Shown: positions 24,715-33,935, numbered from the stretch's first letter. The stretch: 64,000 nucleotides of DNA from Streptomyces cupreus (GCF_014257025.1 NZ_JACMSF010000031.1:1-64000); one strand, 5' to 3'. The notes: generated from the sequence alone by a model not told the origin. Numbers and translations are program-made.

Positions 24715-25188
24715 ATGGAAGCCCGTCTGAACCTCTTCGAGAACCCGGTCCTGGCCAAGGTCTTCAGGCACATCAACTCCGCGGGCAAGGCGGTCGCGGA
24801 CTCGGCGGTGCCCCACTTCACGCTGGAGCTGGTGAAGATCCGCGCCAGCCAGATCAACGGCTGCGGCTACTGCACCGACATGCACACCAAGGACGCCGTC
24901 GCGGCCGGGGAGACCCAGCAGCGCCTCCACCTGGTCGCCGCGTGGCGCGAGGCCAAGGTCTTCACCGAGGCGGAGCGCGCCGCGCTGGAACTGGCCGAGC
25001 AGGGCACCCGTATCGCCGACGCGGCCGGCGGCGTCCCGGACGAGGTGTGGGAGAACGCCGCCAAGCACTACGACGAGGAGCAGCTCGGGGCGCTGGTGGC
25101 GATCATCGCGCTGATCAACACGTACAACCGGGTCAATGTGATCCTTCAGCAGCCGGCGGGGGACTATGAGCCGGGCATGTTCGGGTGA
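24715..25188 (+). CDS. Carboxymuconolactone decarboxylase / AhpD-like protein
   Basis: The product has 157 residues. The redox/proton-relay motif is C50-G-Y-C53 with His57 (NGCGYCTDMHTKDA), as in AhpD-type alkylhydroperoxidases. The fold is all-helical, and the length matches single-domain CMD proteins. It probably reduces peroxides or has an uncharacterised redox role. GAGGAG precedes the start and it is monocistronic. Confidence 0.9.
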   Translation: MEARLNLFENPVLAKVFRHINSAGKAVADSAVPHFTLELVKIRASQINGCGYCTDMHTKDAVAAGETQQRLHLVAAWREAKVFTEAERAALELAEQGTRIADAAGGVPDEVWENAAKHYDEEQLGALVAIIALINTYNRVNVILQQPAGDYEPGMFG

Positions 25189-25236
25189 ATGGGGGTGGGG
25201 GGCGCTGACCCGCGGCGCCCCCTCGGGTCCGGTCCC

Positions 25237-26703
25237 CTACTCGGCGGACCCGCCCCGCACCCGGTCCCGTCGGCGCAGCAGGAGCAGCCCTCCGGCCAGG
25301 GCGCCGACGCCCGTCGCGGCGGCCCAGCCGATGATGTCGTCGGAGCCGGTGGCGGCGAGGTCGCCACCGGACGGGGACGCCGACGGCGACGCGGACTGCG
25401 AAGCGGACTGCGACGGTATGGCGCTGGAGCTCGCCTGCGGCCGTGCACCGGACTCCGTGGAGGGACTCGGTGACGGTGTCGTCGTGGCGGCCGCCTTGTC
25501 CCGTGTGAACGCGAGGGTGCCGAAACCGAGTTGGTCGTAGCCGCCGCTGTTGGGGCCGTAGTCCCCGCCGCCGCCCTCGGGGGCGGACTTGGCGGCGATC
25601 CGGGTGATGTAGGAGGCGTCCTGCCCGCGTCGCTTGGTGTAGTGGTTGGCGATCATCGCCCAGATGGGCCGGGTCATGGCCGGATCGACGGGGGCGGCCT
25701 CGGTGACGGTCTCACTCCCGGACCAGCCGTTGATCGCGCCCTTCTTACGGGTGCTGGGAGTGAACGGCACCTCGCCGCCCATCGCCCACTTGGCCACGTA
25801 CTGAGCTCCCTTGAGGAAACGGCTGTCGTCATAGCCGTACAGGTCGATGCCCTGGTTCCAGGCCATCTCGCAGAAGGTGCCCATCAGCCCGACCCCGAGC
25901 AGCGCGTGCCCCTGATCGCGCCCGGCCTCCAGCCACTCGCCGAGGCCGTCCTCGTGGAGGACGGGAATGGCGTTCTGGATCGACCCGAGCCCCTCGCCGT
26001 GCTTGAAGTAGTCGACGGCGCGGGCGACTTGGGCCTTGTCGTCGCAGAAGATGCCGGTGGCCAGGACGCAGGCCATGGCGGTGAGATCCCAGTTGGTCCA
26101 GTAGTTGGAGACGACGGCGCCGTTGTGCCGGACCAGGAAGTCGTCGCTGACCGTGCCGAAGACGGTGCCCAGCATCTCCTGGAAGCGGCCGAGGTCGAAG
26201 TCCGTGTGGTCGCGGACGAGTTCGGCGGCGTTGGCGAACTGGTACCCGTACAGACCGGCGGCCAGGAACCGGTCGGCGCTGCCGTCCAGCCGGGTCAGCT
26301 TCCCGGACCAGGCGTTGAGGATGGCGACGGCGGTGTCCAGATGGGCCTCGTCACCGCTGACGTGTCCGCGCAGGGCGTTCTGGTAGGCGGCGTGGATGTC
26401 GTTGTAGAGGATCGTGTAGTTCTGCGGCGAGCCGGAGCCGCGATAGACGGTGGCCTGGGGGTTGGCCGTCCAGGTGGGCTGGGAGTGCCGGTTGGCGGTG
26501 AGCTTGGCGAACCCTTCCGTGTAGGGCGCGGCTCCGGCCTCGACCTTTGAGGCCATACGTGCCAGGTCGGCGCGGGTGTGGAGGAGCCCGGGGTGCGCGT
26601 AGGCGGAGGGGGCGGCGACGGCGGGGGCCGGGGCGAGGGCGGCTCCGGCGGTGGCGAGGCCGGCGGCCTTGAGCATGCTGCGGCGGCTGAAGTGTCGTGT
26701 CAC
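25237..26703 (-). CDS. Secreted alginate-lyase-family protein with LAxTG sortase signal
   Basis: The product has 488 residues from GTG 26703 (VTRHFSRRSMLKAAGLATAG), giving a Tat-type twin-Arg signal peptide. The mature region from HPGLLHTRADLARM through GGYDQLGFGTLAF follows the alginate lyase (alpha/alpha toroid) family. A Ser/Pro/Ala-rich linker is followed by LAATG, a hydrophobic helix and an RRRDR tail: a class E sortase cell-wall sorting signal. The enzyme would be exported folded and attached to peptidoglycan. Its polysaccharide substrate is unknown. The longer frame to 26808 lacks a good signal arrangement. Confidence 0.88.
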   Translation of the reverse strand: MTRHFSRRSMLKAAGLATAGAALAPAPAVAAPSAYAHPGLLHTRADLARMASKVEAGAAPYTEGFAKLTANRHSQPTWTANPQATVYRGSGSPQNYTILYNDIHAAYQNALRGHVSGDEAHLDTAVAILNAWSGKLTRLDGSADRFLAAGLYGYQFANAAELVRDHTDFDLGRFQEMLGTVFGTVSDDFLVRHNGAVVSNYWTNWDLTAMACVLATGIFCDDKAQVARAVDYFKHGEGLGSIQNAIPVLHEDGLGEWLEAGRDQGHALLGVGLMGTFCEMAWNQGIDLYGYDDSRFLKGAQYVAKWAMGGEVPFTPSTRKKGAINGWSGSETVTEAAPVDPAMTRPIWAMIANHYTKRRGQDASYITRIAAKSAPEGGGGDYGPNSGGYDQLGFGTLAFTRDKAAATTTPSPSPSTESGARPQASSSAIPSQSASQSASPSASPSGGDLAATGSDDIIGWAAATGVGALAGGLLLLRRRDRVRGGSAE

Positions 26704-26823
26704 GGGGGCGTACCTCGGCGTCTCGGGTGGGGGACGCAGAGGAGACGCGGGGAAGGGGAAGGCGATAACAGAAACTGCCGACACCCGGTCCTCCCGGACC
26801 GCCGACATTCTTGGGGACCCACG

Positions 26824-27186
26824 ATGACCATCCGCCGAATCGTCCCGAACATCCAGGTCGAGCCGGGGCCGCAGAAGAAGGCGAGCAGCGACTTCTACGG
26901 CCTGCTCGGCTTCGAGGAGGTCATGGACATGGGCTGGGTGATGACGATGGCGTCACCCGCCAACCCCACGGCCCAGGTCAGCTTCCTGACCGAGGAACGC
27001 ACGGCGCCGGTCGTCCCCGACCTGAGCGTGGAGGTCGAGGACGTCGACGAGGTGTACGCGCGCGTGCGGGCGTCCGGCGCGGAGATCGTCAGGGAGCTGC
27101 GGGACGAGGAGTGGGGCGTCAGGCGCTTCTTCGTCCGGGACCCGAACGGTCAGGTGGTGAATGTGCTGACGCACCGGGGGCGGTGA
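26824..27186 (+). CDS. VOC-family (glyoxalase/bleomycin-resistance-like) protein
   Basis: The product has 120 residues from ATG 26824. IVPNIQV...KASSDFYGLLGFEEVM at the N-terminus and LSVEVEDVDEVYARVRASGAEIV...FFVRDPNGQVVNVLTH at the C-terminus are the paired VOC beta-alpha-beta-beta-beta modules. Members include dioxygenases, isomerases and antibiotic-binding proteins. Nothing here fixes a substrate. Confidence 0.85.
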   Translation: MTIRRIVPNIQVEPGPQKKASSDFYGLLGFEEVMDMGWVMTMASPANPTAQVSFLTEERTAPVVPDLSVEVEDVDEVYARVRASGAEIVRELRDEEWGVRRFFVRDPNGQVVNVLTHRGR

Positions 27187-27280
27187 CGGCGTCCCAGAGG
27201 CCGTCGAGCGTGCCGAGCCGCCGGGCCCCGCGCTGGATCGACGACAGGGTCATGGATCAACGGGGCCGGGCGTCGTGCCC

Positions 27281-27583
27281 TCAGCCGTTGCGGTCGGCCA
27301 CCGCCCAGGACGCCAGCGCCACGGCCCCGGCCACACCGAACACGGCCGGCCAGGCGCCGACCTTCTTGGCGAGGGGGTGGGACCCGGCGAAGGCGGCGAC
27401 GTACGCCGCCGTCAGCGCGCCCGCGGCCGGTCCGCCGGCCCGCTGCCGCCACTGCCGTGCCGCGGCCGCCCCGGCGGCGGCCAGCACGACACCGCCGAGC
27501 GGCCGCTTCTTCGTCCACCGGGCCACGCCGTACCCGCCGACGAGCCCACCCGCGGCGATCATCGCGCTCGGAATCTTCGCCAT
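27281..27583 (-). CDS. Small membrane protein
   Basis: The product has 100 residues from ATG 27583, preceded by GGAGG. It shows two or three hydrophobic Ala/Gly-rich segments (MIAAGGLVGGYGVARW, GGVVLAAAGAAAARQW, VFGVAGAVALASWAVAD) with basic loops. I do not recognise the family. It lies alone, flanked by short intergenic regions. Confidence 0.7.
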   Translation of the reverse strand: MAKIPSAMIAAGGLVGGYGVARWTKKRPLGGVVLAAAGAAAARQWRQRAGGPAAGALTAAYVAAFAGSHPLAKKVGAWPAVFGVAGAVALASWAVADRNG

Positions 27584-27734
27584 GTTGCCTGCCTCCTGCT
27601 GTTCCGCGCCTGCTGTCCTGTGCTTGCTGCTTCGCGCTGCTGTGACTGCTGTGACTCTGTGAACGAGGCTAATCGTCACGCTTGACGATCACTCGAAGGC
27701 CCCTGAAGGCAGGTGGTCGGCGGAGGGCCCGGTC

Positions 27735-27977
27735 ATGGGCGACGCTGCACCTCACTGGGCCGAATGGAGCCGTACGACCGCACTGGCGCTGCTGATCCGG
27801 GGCGAGAACGGCTGGATGCCGGAGCCGGAGTCCCAGGCCATGGCGGCCGCCCACCGACGCACCGAACTGCGCACGATCCGGTCGGCGGCACACGACGTAC
27901 ACCTGGACCAGCCGGAGCGGCTGCACGCGGTAGTGAGGGAGTTCTTGGCCTCAACCGAACCTGAGGTTCCACGTTGA
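27735..27977 (+). CDS. Small hypothetical protein
   Basis: The product has 80 residues, soluble and His/Arg-containing, with no recognised family. GGAGGG precedes the ATG at 27735. Codon usage shows strong G/C third positions typical of a real gene. It lies ahead of the convergent cyclophilin gene with a hairpin between. Confidence 0.55.
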   Translation: MGDAAPHWAEWSRTTALALLIRGENGWMPEPESQAMAAAHRRTELRTIRSAAHDVHLDQPERLHAVVREFLASTEPEVPR

Positions 27978-28049
27978 CCGCGTAGAGGCGCTCAGAAAGA
28001 GGACATGAAGCTGGGTCAGCTGTCGGCCGGTACCCGTCGATATGAGGGC

Positions 28050-28075
28050 GGCCGGGGCGTGAGTACGCCCCGGCC
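28050..28075 (-). terminator. Terminator after the cyclophilin gene
   Basis: GGCCGGGGCG and CGCCCCGGCC form a perfect 10-bp stem with a 6-base loop, about 20 bases past the cyclophilin stop. Confidence 0.75.
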
Positions 28076-28093
28076 GGCACCGGCTGTCGTCCG

Positions 28094-28591
28094 TCAGAGC
28101 TGACCGGAGGCCGCGATGGTGATCTTCGCCGACGTCGCGCCGCTGCGGGAGCCCAGGGACTCGATCTTCTTCACGAGCTGCATGCTGGTCTCGTCGGCGA
28201 CCTCGCCGAAGACCACGTGCTTGCCGTCCAGCCAGTCCGTCACGACCGTCGTGATGAAGAACTGGGAGCCGTTGGTGTTCGGGCCGGCGTTGGCCATGGA
28301 GAGCAGGCCGGGGCGGGTGTGCTTGAGCTGGAAGTTCTCGTCGGCGAACTTCTCGCCGTAGATGCTCTTGCCGCCGGTGCCGTTGCCCGCGGTGAAGTCA
28401 CCGCCCTGGAGCATGAAGTCCGGGATGACGCGGTGGAAGGAGGACCCGGCGTAACCGTAGCCCTTCTCGCCGGTGGCGAGGGCGCGGAAGTTCTCCGCGG
28501 TCTTCGGGACGACGTCGTCGAAGAGGTTGAAGTTGATGCGCCCGGCGGGCTCGTCGTTGATGGTGATGTCGAAGTAGACCTTGGTCGTCAT
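28094..28591 (-). CDS. Cyclophilin-type peptidyl-prolyl isomerase
   Basis: The product has 165 residues from ATG 28591 (MTTKVYFDITINDEPAGRI). FHRVIPDFMLQGGDFTAGNGTGG contains the active-site Arg and Phe, followed by SMANAGPNTNGSQFFIT and WLDGKHVVFGEV, all cyclophilin A signatures. It is a cytoplasmic single-domain enzyme accelerating proline isomerisation in folding. It is monocistronic. Confidence 0.96.
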   Translation of the reverse strand: MTTKVYFDITINDEPAGRINFNLFDDVVPKTAENFRALATGEKGYGYAGSSFHRVIPDFMLQGGDFTAGNGTGGKSIYGEKFADENFQLKHTRPGLLSMANAGPNTNGSQFFITTVVTDWLDGKHVVFGEVADETSMQLVKKIESLGSRSGATSAKITIAASGQL

Positions 28592-28650
28592 ACCCCCCAT
28601 CCTGCACCCTCCGGCCCGGTGTCACTGTCGCAGGGGCTGATCGGGCGACG

Positions 28651-30333
28651 TCACGGCGTCCGATCAGGGGTCTTCGGAGTGCTCCAGGGGTCCGCCCGCC
28701 TCGCCAGTCTGCCCGCCCCGCGCCGCATCGAGGGCGGGAGGCCCTGGAGGATCGCGCGGGCCCTGCGGCGGAGGGCCGGGGATGTCGTCGTGCGGAGGAG
28801 CAGGCGGTGGTGGAGGGCCGTGCCGCCCGGTTGGCCGACCGCCAGGGCCAGTTGTGCCTCTCGGGGTGTTCTCGTCGGGATCAGCAGGCGGGGCGGGGTG
28901 CCCGCCTTCACCGTGGGCGTCCTTCCGAGGTCGTCCGGGACCACGCGTGCTCGGCGGCCCAGCCCCAGGAGCTGCGCGCTCGCCCACACCAGGTGGGTTC
29001 CGGGGGGTAGGGGCGCGCCGTCCGCCAGGGTCAGGGGGTCGATCCTCGTCGTGCCCGTGAGCAGGATGCGATGGCGGTCCCGGCCCGTGCGTTCCGTCCG
29101 TGGTGTCAGGTTCCCGTCCGGGAACCACCACTCGTTGCGGGTCGTGTCGTGGGTCAGGAGTTCGCCGTCGGCGTGCGCCAGGGGGTCCCGGACCTCCCAG
29201 TTCTCGGCGCCTTCGATGCCGTCGAGGAGGTCGGGGTCCAGGTAGAAGCGGCCCTGGCGTTCGTGCAGGGTGAGAGGTTCGCCGTCCGGGCGGAGCATCT
29301 CGATCGTCGTGGTGATGCGGAGCACGTTCCCGCTCCAGTGGATGTCCTCCACCGTCAGGCGGGGTCTGACCGCCTCCGTCCTTCGGGCCAGCTCGATCAG
29401 GGAGTCCAGCCGGCCCTCCTCCAGCAGCGTCCCCCTCAGTCGGGAGATCGCGGGGAGGCCCTCGCGTACGCCTGGTGGGAAGCTTTCGAGGGCCATACGG
29501 CGGACCGTGGTGAAGTAGCGGCCCAGGGCCCTGCCCGTACGCTGCAGGACTCTCGGTTCGGTCACCGGGCGCAGGAGTTCCACCCGGTAGGAACGGCGCA
29601 GGAGGTCGTCCTGGAGCGGGCCCGGGTCCGTGCCCTCCTTCACCGCGTCCACCACCTGTTGCAGGCAGGAGTAGTACGTCTCCGGGGTCGTGGCCGAGCC
29701 GCTGGTGTTGCCGCCGTCCTCGCGGCGGTTCCAGACGTAGCAGGGCGTGGAGAGGATCGAGACCGTCTTGGCGCGCACATAGGCGCGGGCCATGAAGAGC
29801 TGGTCCTCCAGGCGTACCCGGCCCTCGGGGAACTCGATGCCGTGGTCGAGGAGGAAGTCCCGGCGGAACATCTTGTGCGGGGTCAGGCTCTCGAAGAGCG
29901 GGGCGTCGGCGGCGGTGCAGTGGTCCACCGTACGTCTGAAGACTCTGCTGGGGCCCGCCATCGTGCCGACCACCCGGCCCAGGACGATGTCCGAGCCGTT
30001 GCGCGCCGCGATGCGATACAGGTTCTCCAAGGCCTCTGGCGTCAGCTCGTCGTCCTGGTCCACGAACTGGACGTACTCACCCCGGGCGTGGCGGACTCCG
30101 ACGTTACGGGGTTTGCCGGGCCAGCCGGAGTTCTCCTGGTGGAACACCCGGACGTGCGGATGCCGGACCGCCAGTTGGTCCAGACGGGCTCCGGAGTCGT
30201 CGGTCGAGCCGTCGTCGACGTAGACGACCTCATAGGCGTCGCGGCCGATGCTCTGGTCGAGGAGGGAGGGGGCACAGCGGTCCAGGTAGTCACCGGCGTT
30301 GTGGACGGGGACTACGACGCTGACCTTGAGCAT
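28651..30333 (-). CDS. Family 2 glycosyltransferase
   Basis: The product has 560 residues. The GT-A domain (about 1-220) has VSVVVPVHNAGDYLDRC, the nucleotide-sugar VYVDDGSTDDS and the DxD-like FVDQDDELTPEAL, with GRVRLEDQLF as the catalytic base region. The C-terminal 300 residues include beta-rich segments (VEDIHWSGNVLRITTTIEM) like those of teichoic-acid or surface-polymer transferases. No TM segment is seen. It probably adds sugar to a cell-wall polymer, but the substrate is unknown. GGGGGAAG precedes the ATG. Confidence 0.88.
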   Translation of the reverse strand: MLKVSVVVPVHNAGDYLDRCAPSLLDQSIGRDAYEVVYVDDGSTDDSGARLDQLAVRHPHVRVFHQENSGWPGKPRNVGVRHARGEYVQFVDQDDELTPEALENLYRIAARNGSDIVLGRVVGTMAGPSRVFRRTVDHCTAADAPLFESLTPHKMFRRDFLLDHGIEFPEGRVRLEDQLFMARAYVRAKTVSILSTPCYVWNRREDGGNTSGSATTPETYYSCLQQVVDAVKEGTDPGPLQDDLLRRSYRVELLRPVTEPRVLQRTGRALGRYFTTVRRMALESFPPGVREGLPAISRLRGTLLEEGRLDSLIELARRTEAVRPRLTVEDIHWSGNVLRITTTIEMLRPDGEPLTLHERQGRFYLDPDLLDGIEGAENWEVRDPLAHADGELLTHDTTRNEWWFPDGNLTPRTERTGRDRHRILLTGTTRIDPLTLADGAPLPPGTHLVWASAQLLGLGRRARVVPDDLGRTPTVKAGTPPRLLIPTRTPREAQLALAVGQPGGTALHHRLLLRTTTSPALRRRARAILQGLPPSMRRGAGRLARRADPWSTPKTPDRTP

Positions 30334-30536
30334 GGCTTCCCCCGGGGGTTCACCTATGGTTCATCTGTGGGCAGGTGACACGTTATGTCAGGTTCCGGGG
30401 TGGTGCGCGTTGTCGCGGCCGTGAAACGCACAAGGGTTACGGGGACAGCCGCCCCGGCCCTCGTAAGCCGAGACGACTCGGGGCGCCCGCGAGTACCTCA
30501 TCGACGCCGTCTGGCGCTCCGACCGGCACAAACTGT

Positions 30537-30935
30537 TCAGCGGCTTACGTCCGGGGCCGACGTGGCTCCGTAGGCCAACCGCATTCCTCCAGTCATCAGA
30601 ACGTCGTGGTTGGCAAAGAGCGAGGTGAGTTCGAAGCGTCGCCGGATCCGAGCTGTCCACACGGCGCGCCACAGGTCGGTGTACGCGTTGACCATCCGAG
30701 CGCGGTGTGCCTGGGTGAGGATCCAACGGGCTCGATCCTCATCACTGACACGTCCACCAAGACTGAGCGCAAGTCGCCACAACTCCTCTCCGTCGCTGTT
30801 CTCGTCGACCACGGCGACGACCCCGATGTCGCCAAAGCGCCGCTCGTCGCTGGACCGGGTGGTGTAGGCGATGGTGAGCTCTTCGAGCGGGAAGACGGTC
30901 ACGCGGCTGATCCCGGTCGTCTCTGTGAGGGGCAC
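30537..30935 (-). CDS. Hypothetical protein, third gene of an unknown three-gene operon
   Basis: The product has 132 residues from GTG 30935, which is 3 bases past the stop of the upstream gene. I recognise no family. It looks globular and mixed alpha/beta (VTVFPLEELTIAYTTRSSD, FGDIGVVAVVDENSDGEELW), with a helix rich in Arg in the second half. Tight spacing to the cysteine-tailed gene upstream argues for shared function. Confidence 0.6.
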   Translation of the reverse strand: MPLTETTGISRVTVFPLEELTIAYTTRSSDERRFGDIGVVAVVDENSDGEELWRLALSLGGRVSDEDRARWILTQAHRARMVNAYTDLWRAVWTARIRRRFELTSLFANHDVLMTGGMRLAYGATSAPDVSR

Positions 30936-30938
30936 GGC

Positions 30939-31379
30939 TCAGCAGCAGGGGCCGTCGCCGCAGCAGGTGGGGGTGTTGCAGTCTGCGGCTGTACCCCACA
31001 TCTGCTCGTCGACCTCGAAGCCGCAGGCCCGGATCCTCCCCACGACATCGACCATCAACCCACGTGTCCGAACCTTCGAGTTGGGCTGGTGATGCAGGAA
31101 GTACCCGAAGTTTCTGTCACACCACTCGGCGTACCACCCGGTGTGCAGGATGAGCGTGTGCCAACCCGGATCGATCACCTTCGACGGGGCCATGGCGGCC
31201 CCCTCGCCTGTCGATCCCATGACGAAGACCAGGGCAAGTGCCTGATCGACGACCCGATCGGCGACGCAGCGCTCCAGTCCGTACTCCTCGGCACAGAACT
31301 CGGCCAGCATCTCGAACTCGGTGTCGGTGACGAGGGACCGTCCAGTGCGCGGCTCTGCAGTGATGGTGGTGGAGGTCAT
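30939..31379 (-). CDS. Hypothetical protein with a C-terminal CC..CC cysteine tail
   Basis: The product has 146 residues from ATG 31379, overlapping the upstream stop as ATGA. The central DPGWHTLILHTGWYAEWCDRNFGYFLHHQPN segment recalls the glycine-rich-domain (GRDP-like) family by its His and Trp pattern; that link is from memory and weak. The last 20 residues contain six cysteines, ending CNTPTCCGDGPCC, a probable metal-binding or modified tail. It is the middle gene of a three-gene unit. Function unknown. Confidence 0.6.
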   Translation of the reverse strand: MTSTTITAEPRTGRSLVTDTEFEMLAEFCAEEYGLERCVADRVVDQALALVFVMGSTGEGAAMAPSKVIDPGWHTLILHTGWYAEWCDRNFGYFLHHQPNSKVRTRGLMVDVVGRIRACGFEVDEQMWGTAADCNTPTCCGDGPCC

Positions 31380-31873
31380 CGCACAACCACCGCCGTCCCA
31401 CGGTCGAGCTGCCGACGGCCGCGGTCGACCAGATCCCGCACGGCCTGTGGCCTGCACAGGTCACCGTCGTAGCGTGGCGGGACGGCCCAGTACGTCCCTG
31501 GTGGCCGTCGCCGGTCGATACGCGGGATTCCCAGGTACGTGTCGCCGCACAAGCACGGCGCGATATCGCCGAATTCCCACACCAGGCCGGCGTGCCCCTG
31601 GATGAGCGCGTAGTACGTCGGACCGGTGGCACGGTGGTCGTGGATGACCGGGCCGCTGAGCTCTTCGGCCAATGCGGCGGGCACCTGTTCAGAGACCTCG
31701 CAGGCGAGGGCGGCATGCACGAGTTCGACAGACATCCGCACCGCGGCAAATCTGCTGCTCAGCGGCAGGAGTGCAACCCCGTGGTTCGACCACTCTGCCT
31801 CGGCCTGCTCGGGCACGGGGTGCGCACGGGCGAGCCAGTCGTTGATCAGTCTGTTGAGTACATGAGCCTGCAT
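31376..31873 (-). CDS. Hypothetical protein, first gene of an unknown three-gene operon
   Basis: The product has 165 residues from ATG 31873, chosen because GGAGG is 9 bases upstream; a GTG at 31879 is too close to it. I recognise no family. An N-terminal helical half is followed by GPTYYALIQGHAGLVWEFGDIAPCLCGD and an Arg/Pro-rich C-terminus. It is divergent from the 87-residue gene at 32108 across a 230-base intergenic region that should hold promoters for both directions. Confidence 0.6.
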   Translation of the reverse strand: MQAHVLNRLINDWLARAHPVPEQAEAEWSNHGVALLPLSSRFAAVRMSVELVHAALACEVSEQVPAALAEELSGPVIHDHRATGPTYYALIQGHAGLVWEFGDIAPCLCGDTYLGIPRIDRRRPPGTYWAVPPRYDGDLCRPQAVRDLVDRGRRQLDRGTAVVVR

Positions 31874-32107
31874 CTCCACTGACCTCCAAGTGCGTCAAGG
31901 GCTCCTGCGGCAGCGACTGGGCGGCGCCGAGATCTGCCGTCGTGGCAATGACGCTAGAGAGGCGATGCGTCTGGAACCGAGTTCCGTGCAGATTTGTGCA
32001 ACAGGCCCCTCCTTCAGGTGACTTGGCAGAAAATCCCCTCTTGACGGACCCCTCTCGCCAACGGGACGGTGGTGCACACAACTGCACATCTCACGACGGA
32101 GGCTGCC

Positions 32108-32371
32108 ATGCCGCTGCAGTTCATCGGGATCGACCCCAACACCGGCGATCACGAAAGCCCGACCATCTGGGTGGACCAGGAGAAGCAGGAACTCGTCCTC
32201 CAGGGGTGGAAGCCCGGCTCAGCCCTCGAAGCGGAGTGTGCTGCGTTCGAGTTGCCCGGCCACGCCAAGGGCATCCCGGAGAACGAGGCCGTGATCCGTA
32301 TCCCCGCCAGGATGGTGCCCATGATCAGGGAGGCTTGCGATGCCGTCGAACGTGCCAACGGCGTTCAGTGA
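32108..32371 (+). CDS. Small hypothetical protein linked to DUF6879/XRE genes
   Basis: The product has 87 residues from ATG 32108 with GGAGG six bases upstream. It is acidic and beta-rich (LQFIGIDPNTGDHESPTIWVDQEKQELVLQGW). Similar small proteins sit before DUF6879 genes in streptomycetes, and this one overlaps the next gene by 32 bases. It may belong to the DUF397-like group of small partners, but the match is weak. Confidence 0.65.
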   Translation: MPLQFIGIDPNTGDHESPTIWVDQEKQELVLQGWKPGSALEAECAAFELPGHAKGIPENEAVIRIPARMVPMIREACDAVERANGVQ

Positions 32372-32873
32372 TCTCCTGGCCGCGTGCACACGATCGGCCG
32401 TCCACCTGGAGATGCGGGACTCCTATGCGGTCGACTACGAGAAGGGCTCTTTCGCGGACTGGCGCGCCGGATACCGCCACGATCCCGACGACCGGACCTC
32501 GTGGTGGCGACAGTGGCTCGACCTCGTGCAGGAGACCGTGAACCGAGGCGTGGTCATTCGGCGGGCTCGCATCGTGTCGGAGCCTGTGACCGAGTACACC
32601 CGCTTCCTCTACGACGGGACTTTCACCAACATCGCCGCCGGCGAACAGGTCGGCTGGCTGCCCAGGCGCCGAGCGTCCGACATCGCACTGCCCGGCAACG
32701 ACTTCTGGCTCTTCGACGGCCAAGTCATCCGCTGGAACCATTTCTCGGGGGACGGTGCGTCCCTTGGCGGGGAAGTCTGGGAGGATGCGCCCGACGCGGC
32801 CAAGCTCTGCGCTGATGCCTTCGAAGCGGTCTGGGCCAGAGCGATTCCTCACAGCCAGTACGAGATCCACTGA
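32340..32873 (+). CDS. DUF6879 family protein
   Basis: The product has 177 residues. AVHLEMRDSYAVDYEKGSFADW at the N-terminus, RGVVIRRARIVSEPVTEYTRFLYDGT and PGNDFWLFDGQVIRWNHFSGDG are the DUF6879 hallmarks. The family has no known biochemical role and occurs next to XRE-DUF5753 regulators, as here. The regulator starts 22 bases after its stop. Confidence 0.85.
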   Translation: MPSNVPTAFSDLLAACTRSAVHLEMRDSYAVDYEKGSFADWRAGYRHDPDDRTSWWRQWLDLVQETVNRGVVIRRARIVSEPVTEYTRFLYDGTFTNIAAGEQVGWLPRRRASDIALPGNDFWLFDGQVIRWNHFSGDGASLGGEVWEDAPDAAKLCADAFEAVWARAIPHSQYEIH

Positions 32874-32895
32874 CAGAACACCGGAAAGCCAGCTC

Positions 32896-33750
32896 ATGCC
32901 CGTCTCCCCGTCCTCGTCCGCCCAGGCCGCCCGCGAAGTCGTCGCCCGCAGACTGCGCGAGCTCCGCAAGGGGGCCGGTCTGACGGTCACCGAGCTGGCC
33001 GACCGGTGCGGTTGGCACCATGCAAAGACCTCCCGCATCGAGAACGCACACACGGCGCCGTCCACGACAGACATCCGGGCCTGGGTCACGGCCTGCGGCG
33101 CCACGGAACTGGCCGACGATCTCGTCGCCCAGTCCCTCCATGCGGAATCGATGTACACAGAGTGGCGCCATCGGGTCCGGTCTGGTCTGAAGCAGTTGCA
33201 GGACAGTGCTGTCCACTTCTTCCGCGAGACCCGGCTGTTCCGCGTCTACTCGTCGTCGCTGGTCCCTGGCCTGCTTCAGACCGAGGGCTATGCCGCCGGT
33301 GTTCTGGGCATCAGCGCCCGCTTTCGTGAACTTCCCATCGACGACAGCGCAGAGGCTGCCAGAGCACGTGTCGACCGCTCTCGCGTGATTCATGAGCCGG
33401 GGCACCGGTTCGTGCTGGTCGTAGAAGAAGCCGCTCTGTACTACCGCGTCTGTGACGAGGACGCCATGGCCGCGCAGCTCGGCTATCTCCTTACAGCAGG
33501 GGCACTGCCCCAGGTGTCGCTGGGCGTCATCCCGTCTTCAACCCCCGATCGGTCCCAGTGGCCTCGGGAGACATTTCATGTCTACGACGACAAGCTCGTG
33601 TCGGTGGAACTCGTCTCTGCTCAGGTGAGGATCACCCAGCCTTCCGAGATCGCGCTCCACTTGAAGGCCTTCGAACAGTTGCGGAGCATGGCGGTCTACG
33701 GAGCAGAGGCACGAGCCTTGATCTTGAGAGCCATCGAGGCCCTGAGCTGA
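32896..33750 (+). CDS. XRE-DUF5753 regulator (WhiJ-like)
   Basis: The product has 284 residues from ATG 32896. Residues about 12-65 are a helix-turn-helix (RRLRELRKGAGLTVTELADRCG, SRIENAHTAPS). The C-terminal 190 residues are a DUF5753 domain (FFRETRLFRVYSSSLVPGLLQTEGYA, then FVLVVEEAALYYRV). WhiJ-family regulators of this architecture control development and antibiotic production together with small DUF397 or DUF6879-type partners. Here the partner is probably the preceding DUF6879 protein. Confidence 0.9.
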   Translation: MPVSPSSSAQAAREVVARRLRELRKGAGLTVTELADRCGWHHAKTSRIENAHTAPSTTDIRAWVTACGATELADDLVAQSLHAESMYTEWRHRVRSGLKQLQDSAVHFFRETRLFRVYSSSLVPGLLQTEGYAAGVLGISARFRELPIDDSAEAARARVDRSRVIHEPGHRFVLVVEEAALYYRVCDEDAMAAQLGYLLTAGALPQVSLGVIPSSTPDRSQWPRETFHVYDDKLVSVELVSAQVRITQPSEIALHLKAFEQLRSMAVYGAEARALILRAIEALS

Positions 33751-33935
33751 CGCGCACGGTGCCCTCCGGATGTCGGCCAGGAGAGGTGGTCGTGTACTGA
33801 CGTGATCTGTAGCAGTACTTCGAGACGCCAGCTGTGCACCGCCGAGAACAGATGCTGGCCGTGTGCGGCGTGCTCGGGCGCCGCGTGCGCCTTGGTTCGG
33901 GTCTGTCTCCCTGGGGCAGCAAGCGTTCGGCCGCC

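Noticed and set aside
28651..31873. Secondary-metabolite cluster including the GT2 and the CC-tailed protein
   Set aside because: No synthase, peptide-modifying enzyme or exporter lies next to them; the GT2 gene looks like a cell-wall polymer enzyme and is separate.
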